Assembly (NCBI RefSeq): GCF_013248965.1
Contig: NZ_JABRVQ010000008.1
Span: 1 to 64,000, forward strand
DNA: 64,000 nt
Origin: Psychrobacter okhotskensis
GTDB taxonomy: Bacteria; Pseudomonadota; Gammaproteobacteria; Pseudomonadales; Moraxellaceae
Direction: 5' to 3'
Every line of letters begins with the position of its first letter. Position 1 is the first letter of the stretch. Below, in pieces: positions 45,359-55,002 of the stretch. The position numbers were made by a program, and so were the translations under genes. The notes under the pieces were generated by a model that made no database searches, had not been told where the DNA came from, and saw nothing but the letters and a program-made list of their open reading frames with translations.

Positions 45359-47404
45359 CTATTTATCAAATACACTGCCCTGCTCCAACGTGATATCTTC
45401 ATCATGTTGTTGCATACGCCACGGCAAGCTATCTGGCGAGACATTCAAGAAATGTAGGTACTTCTCAAACTGATCAATAATATCATTAATCACCGACTCT
45501 GATTGATACCCATATAAGTCATAAGTTTGGCCACCACGGCGCAGATATACCTCAGCACGATGGTGATGCTCTTGTGGTAATTCATTGGCCATATCTTCTG
45601 TATAGTAGTCAGGAATCTCATGCTCTGACAAACGAACCTCGTACCAGAACTCCACGTTATCGCCACGTCTTAATTCCAATACAGCACGGTCATTGACCTC
45701 ATCATAATTAACATCTGGCAACCAACCCGTTTCGGCAAACTTCTCTGCCACCTCATTCATCGATGATAGAACCGTGCCTTTGATATAACCCAGCACTTTA
45801 TCGCGCGTTGGCTGATTGGTCATATAATCAATACGGTCACGCCACGCGTCTAGCTTTAGTAGATGTGGCGGCAGATGATTGTCATTGGCTAGGCTCTGAT
45901 TGCGATGCCCCTCAATCCGTAGCGCGCGCCACATACCAAATGTCGAAATCAAGATAATGACCGCAAACGGTAAGGCACTGACGATAGCGGCTGTTTGCAA
46001 CGCGCTTAGACCACCCGCGATGAGTAAAACTGCAGCGACGGCCCCTTCCGTGATTACCCAAAACGAACGTTGCCACCATGGCGTGTCACTACGTCCACCT
46101 GCAGCGAGCGAGTCAATCACTAATGACCCTGAATCAGATGAGGTCACAAAAAAGGTAATAATCAGTACTACTGTTAATGACGAGACAATCTGAGTGAAGG
46201 GTAAGTTTTCTAACAATTTAAATAAGGCTATCGCTTGGTTGTTTTGCACCTCACTAATCAAGGCGTCATAACCATCGACCATAATCATGTGTAGCGCGGT
46301 ATCACCAAATACTGAAAACCAAAAGAAAGTAAATAGTGTTGGTACTAACATTACGCCCAGCACAAACTCACGAATGGTGCGACCACGACTGATTTTGGCA
46401 ATAAACAACCCAACAAAAGGCGCCCATGCAATCGTCCATGCAAAGATAAATAGTGTCCAGCTACCGATCCAATCACTCGATTGATAGGCTTGCAGGCTAA
46501 AGGTACGCTCAACGATATTACCCAAATAGCTGCCTGTATTTTCCATAAAGGCATTGAGTATAAAAACAGTCGGGCCAACGATGAAGACAAATAGCATCAA
46601 TGCCGTTGCTAACAACATGTTTAAGATAGACAAGCGCTTTACGCCTTTGTCCATTCCAGCCAACACAGAAACGAGGGCCGCTGCGGTAACCAAAGTGATG
46701 ATAATGACTTGCACAGTCGTACTGACTGGAACCATTTCAGGCAATAAGTAATTCAAGCCTGCATTGATTTGCGCCACTGACAGCCCTAAACTGGTAGCGA
46801 TACCAAACATCGTACCCACAATCGCAAACACATCGACGGTATGACCAATAGGGCCGTAGATTTTGTCACCGATTAATGGATATAGCGTTGAGCGTACTGA
46901 CAATGGCAAACCATGACGAAAGGAGAAATACGCCAGCGACAAACCTACCACGCCATAAATTGCCCAAATATGAAAACCCCAGTGGAAATAAGCAATTTGC
47001 ATGGCTTCTTTTGCAGCCTCAATCGTCTGCGGCGTGGACAGCGGCGGACTGGCAAAATGCAACACAGGCTCTGCCACTCCATAGAACAATAACGCGATAC
47101 CGTACCCTGCGGAAAACAGCATGGCGAACCATTCAAGGAACTTATACTCAGCCTCGGCATGGTCAGGACCCAGCTTAATACTGCCATAAGACGAAAACGC
47201 TAAAGCAATAATAAACATCAAAAATATGGCAACTGCCAACATATAAAACCAACCGAAAGTATCGGTGGTAAATGCCAGTACGGTACTAAATAGCTCGCCA
47301 GCAGCTACTGGATTAATCGCTGTGCCAATGACCAATAACAGCATAATGGTGGCGGCTGGTACAAATACTGGCAGCAAAATGGTAGAGCGAGGTAATTTAC
47401 TCAT
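45359..47404 (-). CDS. BCCT family choline/betaine transporter (BetT-like), copy 2
   Basis: A 681-residue close paralogue of the 43088-45127 gene, aligned end to end with the same Trp-box (WTIAWAPFVGLFIAKISRGRT split as seen), LLKLDAWRDRIDY in the tail and the same last residues (ITLEQGSVFDK). Differences cluster at the N terminus and in the tail around SEHEIPDYYTEDM. The start at 47404 (MSKLPRS) parallels copy 1; an upstream ATG at 47422 is possible. A tandem duplication with divergence probably produced carriers of different affinity or regulation. Confidence 0.93.
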   Translation of the reverse strand: MSKLPRSTILLPVFVPAATIMLLLVIGTAINPVAAGELFSTVLAFTTDTFGWFYMLAVAIFLMFIIALAFSSYGSIKLGPDHAEAEYKFLEWFAMLFSAGYGIALLFYGVAEPVLHFASPPLSTPQTIEAAKEAMQIAYFHWGFHIWAIYGVVGLSLAYFSFRHGLPLSVRSTLYPLIGDKIYGPIGHTVDVFAIVGTMFGIATSLGLSVAQINAGLNYLLPEMVPVSTTVQVIIITLVTAAALVSVLAGMDKGVKRLSILNMLLATALMLFVFIVGPTVFILNAFMENTGSYLGNIVERTFSLQAYQSSDWIGSWTLFIFAWTIAWAPFVGLFIAKISRGRTIREFVLGVMLVPTLFTFFWFSVFGDTALHMIMVDGYDALISEVQNNQAIALFKLLENLPFTQIVSSLTVVLIITFFVTSSDSGSLVIDSLAAGGRSDTPWWQRSFWVITEGAVAAVLLIAGGLSALQTAAIVSALPFAVIILISTFGMWRALRIEGHRNQSLANDNHLPPHLLKLDAWRDRIDYMTNQPTRDKVLGYIKGTVLSSMNEVAEKFAETGWLPDVNYDEVNDRAVLELRRGDNVEFWYEVRLSEHEIPDYYTEDMANELPQEHHHRAEVYLRRGGQTYDLYGYQSESVINDIIDQFEKYLHFLNVSPDSLPWRMQQHDEDITLEQGSVFDK

Positions 47405-47583
47405 AAAAAGTGATGTCCTCAAATTAATGCAGCGTTATTAAATATAAAGGTTGTTGGTAAACACAATGTAGAACCGGTGCGCCCAACAAAATATAATTTG
47501 TACCACACTCTTTGCCTCAACCCCAGATGTACCTTTCACTTGTAACACTACTTTAACGAATGTTACATGACTATTACCAAGCA

Positions 47584-47610
47584 ATAAAAAAGGCCGCTTG
47601 TTAGCCGCCT
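47584..47610 (-). terminator. Terminator after the HIT gene
   Basis: On the minus strand GGCGGCT pairs (one mismatch) with AGCGGCC around a short loop and is followed by six T. Confidence 0.7.
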
Positions 47611-47686
47611 AATTATAATTATCAAGAAACGCTTAATACCTAACGCGCAAAGTTGCTTTACCAAGTAATAAAACGGTGTTCTTGTC

Positions 47687-48130
47687 TTATAAAGTAGAAA
47701 TCACTGCAGCAAGTTGTTTAGCCGTCTCAGCCAATTTTCCATGATTTGCCTGCGTCACTGCATGACGGCCTAGCTCATGAATGCTTGATGGAATCAGATG
47801 CACGTGATAATGAAAGACGGTCTGCCCTGCTTGTGACCCATTCAACTGCATCTGGATAACACCTTCACGCTCAAATAATTGACGCTGTGCTTGCACGATC
47901 TTTTTAGAGGTCATTAATACTGCTGCGGCATATTCTGGCTCCAAATCACCTAAATCAACGGCTTTTTGCTTGGGGATAACCAACACGTGACCTTCTGCTT
48001 GCGGCATGATGTCCATAAAGGCGAGCGTTTTATCATCTTCATATACTTTATGATAGGGAATATCACCGTCTAGCATTTTGGCAAAAATATTACTGTCGTC
48101 ATAATTAGTCGGTTGATTGGCTTGTGTCAT
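47687..48130 (-). CDS. HIT family nucleotide hydrolase
   Basis: A 147-residue protein with the histidine triad HYHVHLIP (His-x-His-x-His) near residue 108, preceded by GQTVF, and an N-terminal DNIFAKMLDGDIPYHKVYEDD typical of HinT-like phosphoramidate/Ap4A hydrolases. It begins right after an 8-bp tandem repeat that adjoins its ribosome-binding site. Confidence 0.9.
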   Translation of the reverse strand: MTQANQPTNYDDSNIFAKMLDGDIPYHKVYEDDKTLAFMDIMPQAEGHVLVIPKQKAVDLGDLEPEYAAAVLMTSKKIVQAQRQLFEREGVIQMQLNGSQAGQTVFHYHVHLIPSSIHELGRHAVTQANHGKLAETAKQLAAVISTL

Positions 48131-48140
48131 TATTTTTTCC

Positions 48141-48172
48141 TTTGATTGTTTGATTGTTTGATTGTTTGATTG
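48141..48172 (-). repeat. Four perfect 8-bp tandem repeats in the HIT gene leader
   Basis: TTTGATTG is repeated four times without a mismatch (minus strand CAATCAAA). The inner edge forms part of AAAGGA, the ribosome-binding site of the HIT gene. Copy changes would alter the spacing between promoter and ribosome-binding site. Confidence 0.95.
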
Positions 48173-48366
48173 TCAGTATTGAATACAATGTCTGTCATAT
48201 AGTGGACGAATTATGGGTTAAGCACAAGTTACCATAATGGCTATCTGTAATTGCCTATCCATCCAAATTGTCGAAGCAAACCTTCACCTCTTGAAGCCAT
48301 TAATTTATTGGCGAGTTGCCTACTATAAATGTTATATTAATAGCCTATTTTGCTGACACGACGTTT

Positions 48367-49155
48367 ATGGATTTGCCTACCTTGCCGACTCACTCATTTA
48401 CAGCCAACGACTCTTATTCAGACCCTCATAATACAGAATCTGCCTCTGGCAATACTGATACCCCTGCTATGAATAATAGCGGTGTAGAGAACGAATCTGC
48501 GGTTGATAATAACAGTCAAAAGATAGATTCCAATGCGATTATCTTGGCAGAAGCACTAAGCGATAAAACGATCAGCTGGCGTATCCATAACTGTAAAATT
48601 ATTAAGAAGATTATCACCCAAGATCTGCCGCTGCCATTCTTATATCATTACGACAGCCTAGAAGACAGTATCAAAGCAACTTATCCGCTGACGCCCAAAT
48701 TGCTGGCGCAGTTTAATACGCCTATGACGGCTGTTGAGGCGGCGAAATTTATCGGTATTGATAAAGCGCTGATAACTAGCCCTTGGCATGTCAAAGTCAT
48801 TGGCTCGTTGGTGGTGTTTAGCGAGGCGCTACAATTGGCGGTACGCTTGCATTGGACTAATACTGGTAAAGACACCCAGCAGATTTATACACAGAATGAA
48901 GCGGACGCTATCACTGCAGCCTTTAAAGACTGGCAGTTTTTTGGTCGCGTTGATATCCTATATAAAAATACCAAACAGACCTTAATCAGTATCGATGAAC
49001 ATGGCACAACTAAAGCGCCGCTACTGACTATTGAGGCCAGCGCTGATTACCAACAATTACTAGCCACGCATGCATTGACGGTCATTGCCAAATTAGAAGC
49101 TGACAAAACCGAGTTACCATGGTTTGATGATGCTATCTTAGCGCGTCTTGAGTAG
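48367..49155 (+). CDS. Hypothetical protein
   Basis: A 262-residue protein with no recognised family. The first ~60 residues are Ser/Asn/Asp/Thr-rich and low in complexity. From about 65 a compact domain appears: ILAEALSDKTISWRIHNCKI, PLPFLYHYDSLEDSIKATYP, YTQNEADAITAAFKDWQFFG and ELPWFDDAILARL. No signal or membrane segment. The ATG at 48367 is favoured over a frame from 48316. It is not part of an obvious operon. Confidence 0.65.
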   Translation: MDLPTLPTHSFTANDSYSDPHNTESASGNTDTPAMNNSGVENESAVDNNSQKIDSNAIILAEALSDKTISWRIHNCKIIKKIITQDLPLPFLYHYDSLEDSIKATYPLTPKLLAQFNTPMTAVEAAKFIGIDKALITSPWHVKVIGSLVVFSEALQLAVRLHWTNTGKDTQQIYTQNEADAITAAFKDWQFFGRVDILYKNTKQTLISIDEHGTTKAPLLTIEASADYQQLLATHALTVIAKLEADKTELPWFDDAILARLE

Positions 49156-49340
49156 CGAGTATGTTGTCTCATATTGATCGATTGTTTATTGCCCCATTAT
49201 TTTTAGTTACTCATAGCTAATGGTATGGTAACGAATTAGTATTATTCACTAGTACTCACTCTACATAAAAAGCACACTATCGGCATCACAGCTGATGCTG
49301 CACACGTTCATAAATCTCGCTTATTTGTAAGGAATATCAC

Positions 49341-51227
49341 ATGGATTATCGCTCAAAAACCTCTACTGGTGGTCGTAATATGGCAGGTGCACGTGCCCTA
49401 TGGCGTGCAACAGGTATGACTGACGGCGACTTTGGCAAACCAATTATTGCAATTGCCAACTCCTTTACCCAGTTTGTACCCGGTCATGTGCATCTAAAAG
49501 ACCTCGGGCAAATGGTGGCGCGTGAGATTGAAAAAGCGGGCGGCGTCGCAAAAGAGTTTAATACCATTGCGGTAGATGACGGTATTGCCATGGGTCATAG
49601 CGGTATGTTGTATTCACTACCGAGTCGCGACTTGATTGCCGATTCTGTTGAATACATGGTCAATGCGCATTGCGCCGATGCCCTAGTTTGCATTTCTAAT
49701 TGCGATAAAATCACCCCTGGTATGTTGATGGCCGCAATGCGCCTTAATATTCCCGTGGTATTTATTTCAGGTGGGCCGATGGAAGCGGGCAAAATTTTGG
49801 CCAGTACAGTCGGTAAAAGTCACAATAATGAAGACAGTAACGGCAGCGCTGTTCGTAAGCTGGATCTCGTCGATGCGATGATGGATGCCGCTGATGACAG
49901 CATTAGTGATGAAGATGTCGCCGCTATTGAAGCTTCAGCCTGCCCGACTTGTGGCTCATGCTCAGGTATGTTCACGGCCAACTCTATGAACTGCTTGACC
50001 GAAGCGTTAGGACTGGCATTACCGGGTAATGGCTCGCTGTTGGCTACTCATTCGCTGCGTCGTGAATTATTTTTAGAAGCGGGTCGCACCATCGTCTCAT
50101 TAGCCAAGCGTCGCTATGAGCAAGATGATGATTCGGTATTACCGCGCTCAATCGCCAGTAAGGCAGCTTTTGAAAATGCGATGACCCTAGATATCGCCAT
50201 GGGTGGCTCGACCAATACTATTTTGCATTTATTGGCAGCCGCCAACGAAGCGGAAGTTGATTTTAAAATGTCAGATATCGATCGCCTGAGTCGCGGCGTA
50301 CCTTGTCTGGCAAAAGTTGCGCCTGCCTCGCAAAAGTACCATATGGAAGATGTGCATCGTGCTGGTGGTGTCTTTGCATTACTAGCCGAGCTTGATCGTG
50401 CCGGATTATTGAAGACTGACGTGCCGACCATCCATAGTGAGACGATGAAAGCAGCGATTGATAAATGGGACATCATGAACCCTGACAATACTGAGGCACG
50501 TGCGCGTTATATCGCCGCGCCTGGTGGCGTGCGCACGACTGAGGCGTTTTCTCAGTCAAAAGAATGGTCAAACCTTGACGTCAACCGTGAGTCAGGCTGT
50601 ATCCGCAGTGCCCAGCATGCTTATTCAACCGATGGTGGCCTTGCTGTACTATACGGCAATATTGCAGAGCGTGGCTGCGTGGTCAAAACCGCTGGTGTCG
50701 ATGAAAGCATCTTAGTTTTCACAGGGCGCGCGCGACTCTTTGAATCACAAGATGATGCCGTCGCCGCCGTTCTTGATGATCAAATTGTTGCAGGTGACGT
50801 CGTTATCATCCGCTATGAAGGTCCAAAAGGCGGCCCTGGTATGCAGGAAATGCTGTATCCAACGACTTATCTGAAGTCAAAAGGCTTGGGTAAAGAATGC
50901 GCCCTACTCACCGATGGTCGTTTCTCTGGTGGTACATCTGGGCTCTCAATCGGTCATGCCAGCCCTGAAGCGGCTGAAGGCGGAGCCATTGGTCTGGTTG
51001 AAGAAGGCGATACCATCCATATCGACATTCCTAATCGTACGATTAACATGCAAGTCAGTGATGCCGATTTGGCCACTCGTCGCGAAGCGATGGAAGCTCG
51101 CGGACGCGATGCTTGGAAACCTGTGAGCCGTGAGCGTCATGTTTCTCCTGCCCTACGTGCTTATGCAGCAATGACTACCAGTGCTGATACTGGTGCGGTA
51201 CGCGACGTCAGTCAGGTTGAACGCTAA
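49341..51227 (+). CDS. ilvD: Dihydroxy-acid dehydratase
   Basis: A 628-residue Fe-S enzyme for valine, isoleucine and pantothenate synthesis, making 2-oxo acids from 2,3-dihydroxy acids. It has [19 protein letters not shown], the cluster ligands in [13 protein letters not shown] and [17 protein letters not shown], and [13 protein letters not shown] near the C terminus with [20 protein letters not shown] is the ribosome-binding site. A nested double terminator follows. Confidence 0.98.
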   Translation: MDYRSKTSTGGRNMAGARALWRATGMTDGDFGKPIIAIANSFTQFVPGHVHLKDLGQMVAREIEKAGGVAKEFNTIAVDDGIAMGHSGMLYSLPSRDLIADSVEYMVNAHCADALVCISNCDKITPGMLMAAMRLNIPVVFISGGPMEAGKILASTVGKSHNNEDSNGSAVRKLDLVDAMMDAADDSISDEDVAAIEASACPTCGSCSGMFTANSMNCLTEALGLALPGNGSLLATHSLRRELFLEAGRTIVSLAKRRYEQDDDSVLPRSIASKAAFENAMTLDIAMGGSTNTILHLLAAANEAEVDFKMSDIDRLSRGVPCLAKVAPASQKYHMEDVHRAGGVFALLAELDRAGLLKTDVPTIHSETMKAAIDKWDIMNPDNTEARARYIAAPGGVRTTEAFSQSKEWSNLDVNRESGCIRSAQHAYSTDGGLAVLYGNIAERGCVVKTAGVDESILVFTGRARLFESQDDAVAAVLDDQIVAGDVVIIRYEGPKGGPGMQEMLYPTTYLKSKGLGKECALLTDGRFSGGTSGLSIGHASPEAAEGGAIGLVEEGDTIHIDIPNRTINMQVSDADLATRREAMEARGRDAWKPVSRERHVSPALRAYAAMTTSADTGAVRDVSQVER

Positions 51228-51275
51228 GCCAAAATATAACCTTCAATTTTTAGAACAGCATTACACAATAGCCCT

Positions 51276-51339
51276 AAGCCTGAATACCAAACATTAAGCC
51301 TGCGCGATGCAGGCTTTTTTAGTATTCAGGCTTTTTTTT
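51276..51339 (+). terminator. Nested double terminator after ilvD
   Basis: The inner hairpin AAGCCTGC / GCAGGCTT (51296-51315) ends in TTTTTT. It sits inside an outer perfect 12-bp stem, AAGCCTGAATAC (51276-51287) with GTATTCAGGCTT (51322-51333), followed by eight T. The two structures share the AAGCCTG sequence. Confidence 0.88.
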
Positions 51340-51478
51340 CACCAAAAAACAACGTAGTCACTATTCTGATAACGTTTTTTTGTAGTAATAAAAAATTTTT
51401 ACCGTCATTATTAATGAGCTAATAAATACCCTCTAACCTCAAAAATTTAAACCCTATGACACAGTGTGTAGCAAACCT

Positions 51479-52726
51479 ATGATTGAAAACTATAATTTAT
51501 TCTTATTGGTCTGTGGCATCACCTTTTTATTAGGGGCGTTGTTTCCTATTATCTTTAAGCGCACGCCTATCTCCTTACCTATGTTGCAAGTCAGCTTTGG
51601 TCTGCTGATGGGTTATTATTGGACGACATTATCATTTTTAAATCCGCTTGATAATGGTTTAATCGTCGAGAAATTAACCGAGATTGTGGTGTTGGTCTCT
51701 TTGGTTGGCGCGGGTATCAAGATTGACACTAAGTTGTCTTGGCGATTGTGGCGCCCGACTGTCCGTCTGTTGCTTATCACTATGCCAATTGGCATCTTTG
51801 CTATGGCGGCCTTGGGTTATTATGCTTTTGGTCTCAGTATGGGTGCAGCAATCTTACTGGGCGCGGTACTGGCACCGACTGATCCCGTATTGGCCTCTAG
51901 CATTCAAGTAGGACCACCGAACACAGGCGGTGAAGATACGCCGCGCTTCACCCTAACCTCAGAAGCTGGATTAAACGATGGGCTGGCTTTTCCATTTGTT
52001 TATTTGGCGATTAAAATAGCAGAGGCTTTTAGCGAAGGTCAGCGTTTTACGGGTGAGATGCTCTGGTCGTGGTTTACTCATGACGTACTGTGGAAAATTG
52101 GCGCCGGCTTGGTAGTCGGTATCATCGTCGGTAAACTGTTAGCAAAATTGGTGTTTTCAAAGTACAGCCACGAAACCACCATCTCTCAAGGTTATTTGGT
52201 GATTGCGCTAACACTACTGGCCTATGGTTTAGCAGAATTGGTACATAGCTATGGTTTTATTGCGGTATTCATCGCAGCATTTGCTTTTCGTCGTTCAGAG
52301 CATGAACACAGTTATCATAACAAGCTGCATGACTTTGCAGAGCAATCAGAAGGCTTGCTGATGTCACTCGTGCTCGTCACTTTTGGGATGTTTCTTGGTC
52401 AAGGGTTACAGTCGGGTGTTGAGCTAACATGGCGTGTCTATATCGTCAGCTTCACTTTTTTATTATTGATACGCCCGATTGGCGGCTTCATTGCCCTATC
52501 TGGGCTAAACTTGCCACACACTGAAAAATATGCCATCTCTGCATTGGGCATCCGCGGTATTGGTACCTTATATTATTTATCTTACGCGCTCAATCAAGGT
52601 TTTTTTGGTGAGGAAGATGCGCTCAAATTATGGGTCGTCTGCTCGATTGTGATTCTGGCTTCAATCTTTATCCATGGCCTCAGCGCCACAAAGTTGCTTA
52701 AAATGACGCCGAAAAAACCACATTAA
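51479..52726 (+). CDS. CPA1-type cation:proton antiporter
   Basis: A 415-residue protein with about twelve hydrophobic segments. It contains GAVLAPTDPVLASSIQVGPP and SEAGLNDGLAFPFVYLAIK, the conserved core of NhaP-like CPA1 exchangers, with Asp in GLNDG as the ion-binding residue. Na+ (or K+)/H+ exchange and pH or salt homeostasis are expected. The ATG at 51479 is chosen; a GTG at 51464 is also possible. No C-terminal regulatory domain. Confidence 0.9.
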   Translation: MIENYNLFLLVCGITFLLGALFPIIFKRTPISLPMLQVSFGLLMGYYWTTLSFLNPLDNGLIVEKLTEIVVLVSLVGAGIKIDTKLSWRLWRPTVRLLLITMPIGIFAMAALGYYAFGLSMGAAILLGAVLAPTDPVLASSIQVGPPNTGGEDTPRFTLTSEAGLNDGLAFPFVYLAIKIAEAFSEGQRFTGEMLWSWFTHDVLWKIGAGLVVGIIVGKLLAKLVFSKYSHETTISQGYLVIALTLLAYGLAELVHSYGFIAVFIAAFAFRRSEHEHSYHNKLHDFAEQSEGLLMSLVLVTFGMFLGQGLQSGVELTWRVYIVSFTFLLLIRPIGGFIALSGLNLPHTEKYAISALGIRGIGTLYYLSYALNQGFFGEEDALKLWVVCSIVILASIFIHGLSATKLLKMTPKKPH

Positions 52727-52777
52727 CCCTCACCCCAATACGGATAAATCAACAGTGATTATGATCACTCTGTATCT

Positions 52778-54169
52778 TTATGGCGCTAGGATTTTATTGT
52801 CCAACAAGTCAAACACAGCTTCGGTTAGGGCAAACTGACGAACATCGTTGAGCATCGTGGTATCAAAGTTATGAATAAAGGCAAAGGATAACTGCCGCGC
52901 AGGATCACACCACGCAACCGAACCGTTATAACCTATATGACCAAAGCTCGCTTGAGTATCAGCACAAATACTGAGTAGTCGATGATAACCCAAGCGCCAA
53001 TCCATATTCGATGGCATGACAGCATCTAGCCCTGTGACTTGCGGTTTGGCTAGCGCCTCAAAAGTGGCGCTATCAATGAGCGTGCGCCCCTGCCATTGCC
53101 CGCCATTAGCCAACATCGCATAGATAATGGCTAGTGCCTGCGCTGAGGCAACACCGTTGGCCGCTGGAATGGCTGCTTGTAACGTCTCACGCTGGTAATA
53201 GTCAATAGGTTGTTTATTAGCAGGTATGAGTGCCGCTTTATAATTTCTTAGATTCAGCTTGCTCGTATTGAAATACAAACCATTAATATGAGCCGTGTCT
53301 AGTATAGTCAAATTGTTTTGCTCATCACCCTGAATTGTATTTGCCGTTTTTTTATTTGCTAGTGTGTGCTGCTGCCAACACCCATAACTGGGTAGATTTG
53401 CATACGTTTTTAATGTCTCTGCTGAGTCTGCTTTTATCGTAGGTTTATGACGCCTATTACCTAACTGTGAGCTGTCCTCATTTGACCCAGCAAAGTTTTT
53501 GGCCAGCATCGCCACTTGGTCTACTTTGCTAGCGGGTACGCCGAAATAACAACTGTCTGCGATACCCAGTGGTTCAGTCAAATAATGCCGCAGCGCCTCA
53601 GCCAATGACAGCTCAGTCACCGCTTCTATCACGCCGCCTAATACCCAGCCATAGACTAAGGCACTATACGCGCTGTCGTATAACTCGGCATCTTCAGGTG
53701 CAGTGACTGACATCGCAGCGACTTTACTAAGCATCAACTGCCAATCGAGCAACTCTTCACTGTCCGCATCAATACTCTGAATAGAGAATAAATTGGCTTG
53801 ATGCGACATAACATGGCGTAGCGTAATATCACCTTTATGCTGGGCAGCAAATGCGGGCCAATAGCTGGCAATCGGCTCATCATAAGCAAGCAACTGCTGC
53901 GCAACCAATACATGCACCAGCGTTGCCAATACGCCCTTACCCGTCGAAAAATTAAGCGATAAAGTATCAGGACTCCATGACAAATTCGCGCGCGCCAGCC
54001 CTATGCTCGCTTGTGCGATACATTTGCCGTCCTGATAGACAACCACCGCACCACCAGCAGGCGCATCATCAAGCTGTAAATCGGTAAGTATTCGCTGCAA
54101 ATGTTGCTGAAGCTCGCTATCGGTTTGATCGTCAAAGTTTTGATTGGTTTTATTATTGTTGTCGCTCAT
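52778..54169 (-). CDS. Serine beta-lactamase-fold hydrolase (EstB-like)
   Basis: A 463-residue protein. The SxxK motif is STGK (Ser75), the second motif is YSA in DSAYSALVYGW in place of the class C YxN, and a late HIGYNGS takes the KTG position. This pattern suits esterases or peptidases of the class C fold rather than true beta-lactamases. No signal peptide is seen. An Asn/Thr/Lys-rich insertion of about 60 residues lies near 225-285. The start at Met14 of the longer frame (54208) is preferred. Confidence 0.82.
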   Translation of the reverse strand: MSDNNNKTNQNFDDQTDSELQQHLQRILTDLQLDDAPAGGAVVVYQDGKCIAQASIGLARANLSWSPDTLSLNFSTGKGVLATLVHVLVAQQLLAYDEPIASYWPAFAAQHKGDITLRHVMSHQANLFSIQSIDADSEELLDWQLMLSKVAAMSVTAPEDAELYDSAYSALVYGWVLGGVIEAVTELSLAEALRHYLTEPLGIADSCYFGVPASKVDQVAMLAKNFAGSNEDSSQLGNRRHKPTIKADSAETLKTYANLPSYGCWQQHTLANKKTANTIQGDEQNNLTILDTAHINGLYFNTSKLNLRNYKAALIPANKQPIDYYQRETLQAAIPAANGVASAQALAIIYAMLANGGQWQGRTLIDSATFEALAKPQVTGLDAVMPSNMDWRLGYHRLLSICADTQASFGHIGYNGSVAWCDPARQLSFAFIHNFDTTMLNDVRQFALTEAVFDLLDNKILAP

Positions 54170-54298
54170 GGTTGCTTTACTCCATTCTTTATAATTATGA
54201 CAGGTCATTGAAACTTCAAGATTTTAAAACGCCTTAGCGCCTTAATCTTAAGCATTTATATACTACGGCATTTATAAAATACCAATAAATTATTTAAT

Positions 54299-54333
54299 AA
54301 TAAAAAAGGCCACCTATTGGTCGCCTTTTTTAT
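54299..54333 (-). terminator. Terminator after the phosphatase gene
   Basis: AATAAAAAAGGC pairs with GCCTTTTTTATT around a loop that has a partial CC/GG pairing. Sixteen bases after the phosphatase stop; may work in both directions. Confidence 0.85.
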
Positions 54334-54349
54334 TACTTCTCTTCATGCT

Positions 54350-54922
54350 TTAGCGCGGTACTAACAAACGCTTATAAACTTCGTCTTCAAGCTTCGTCAA
54401 ACCATGACCGCGACCACGCTCCATAGCCGTATCCATCTTACGCCCGCGTAGCCAACCTGCCCGCAGAGCAATCGCTGCACCTACTCTATTGCCAGAGCCA
54501 CAGTGCAACGCTGTTTTTTTGCCATGATGTTGGCGTAAGATATTATCAAACGCCAATATCTTAAGCTGCTTTAAATCTGCAGCGCCGCTAATAGCCAGCT
54601 GCTCATAGTGCATGCCTGCCCGCTCAACTGCTGCTGCTTCATCAAAGCTCAACTCGTCATCAGGTTGTAAGTTAATGACTAGCTCAACCCCAGCTTCGGC
54701 CAACGCCGCCACTTTTTCCTCATCGAGCGCACCGCATACAATGGTGTTTGCATCAGGGCGAAAGTAAGGAGCAAAAATAGTGGCAAGATCAATACCATTA
54801 TCAGGCGCGCTGATGTCAATAGTAGCGCTGTCAGTCGCAGCGTTATCATTCGCAGCGACTGTGTCAGCAGCTGCCGAGCGATCAGAATGTACGGTACTGG
54901 TTACTTTTTTTTGTGAAGTCAT
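54350..54922 (-). CDS. DSP/DUF442-type phosphatase
   Basis: A 190-residue protein with the Cys phosphatase signature HCGSGNRVGA (Cys141, Arg147). The block LVINLQPDDELSFDEAAAVERAG resembles the DUF442 or beta-lactamase-hydrolase-like phosphatase group. The first ~42 residues are Ala/Asp/Thr/Ser-rich and low in complexity. Substrate unknown; protein tyrosine or small phosphoesters are possible. Confidence 0.82.
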   Translation of the reverse strand: MTSQKKVTSTVHSDRSAAADTVAANDNAATDSATIDISAPDNGIDLATIFAPYFRPDANTIVCGALDEEKVAALAEAGVELVINLQPDDELSFDEAAAVERAGMHYEQLAISGAADLKQLKILAFDNILRQHHGKKTALHCGSGNRVGAAIALRAGWLRGRKMDTAMERGRGHGLTKLEDEVYKRLLVPR

Positions 54923-55002
54923 AATGTCAAATGTGTTCGTTAAGTGTGGCTATTGAGATAAAAGCGTCTTAGCTTACTGGTTGTCATTTTGTCGACAGTT
55001 AA

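Noticed and set aside
49156..49340. Riboswitch or leader peptide attenuator before ilvD
   Set aside because: No run of branched-chain codons and no terminator/antiterminator pair found upstream of ilvD.
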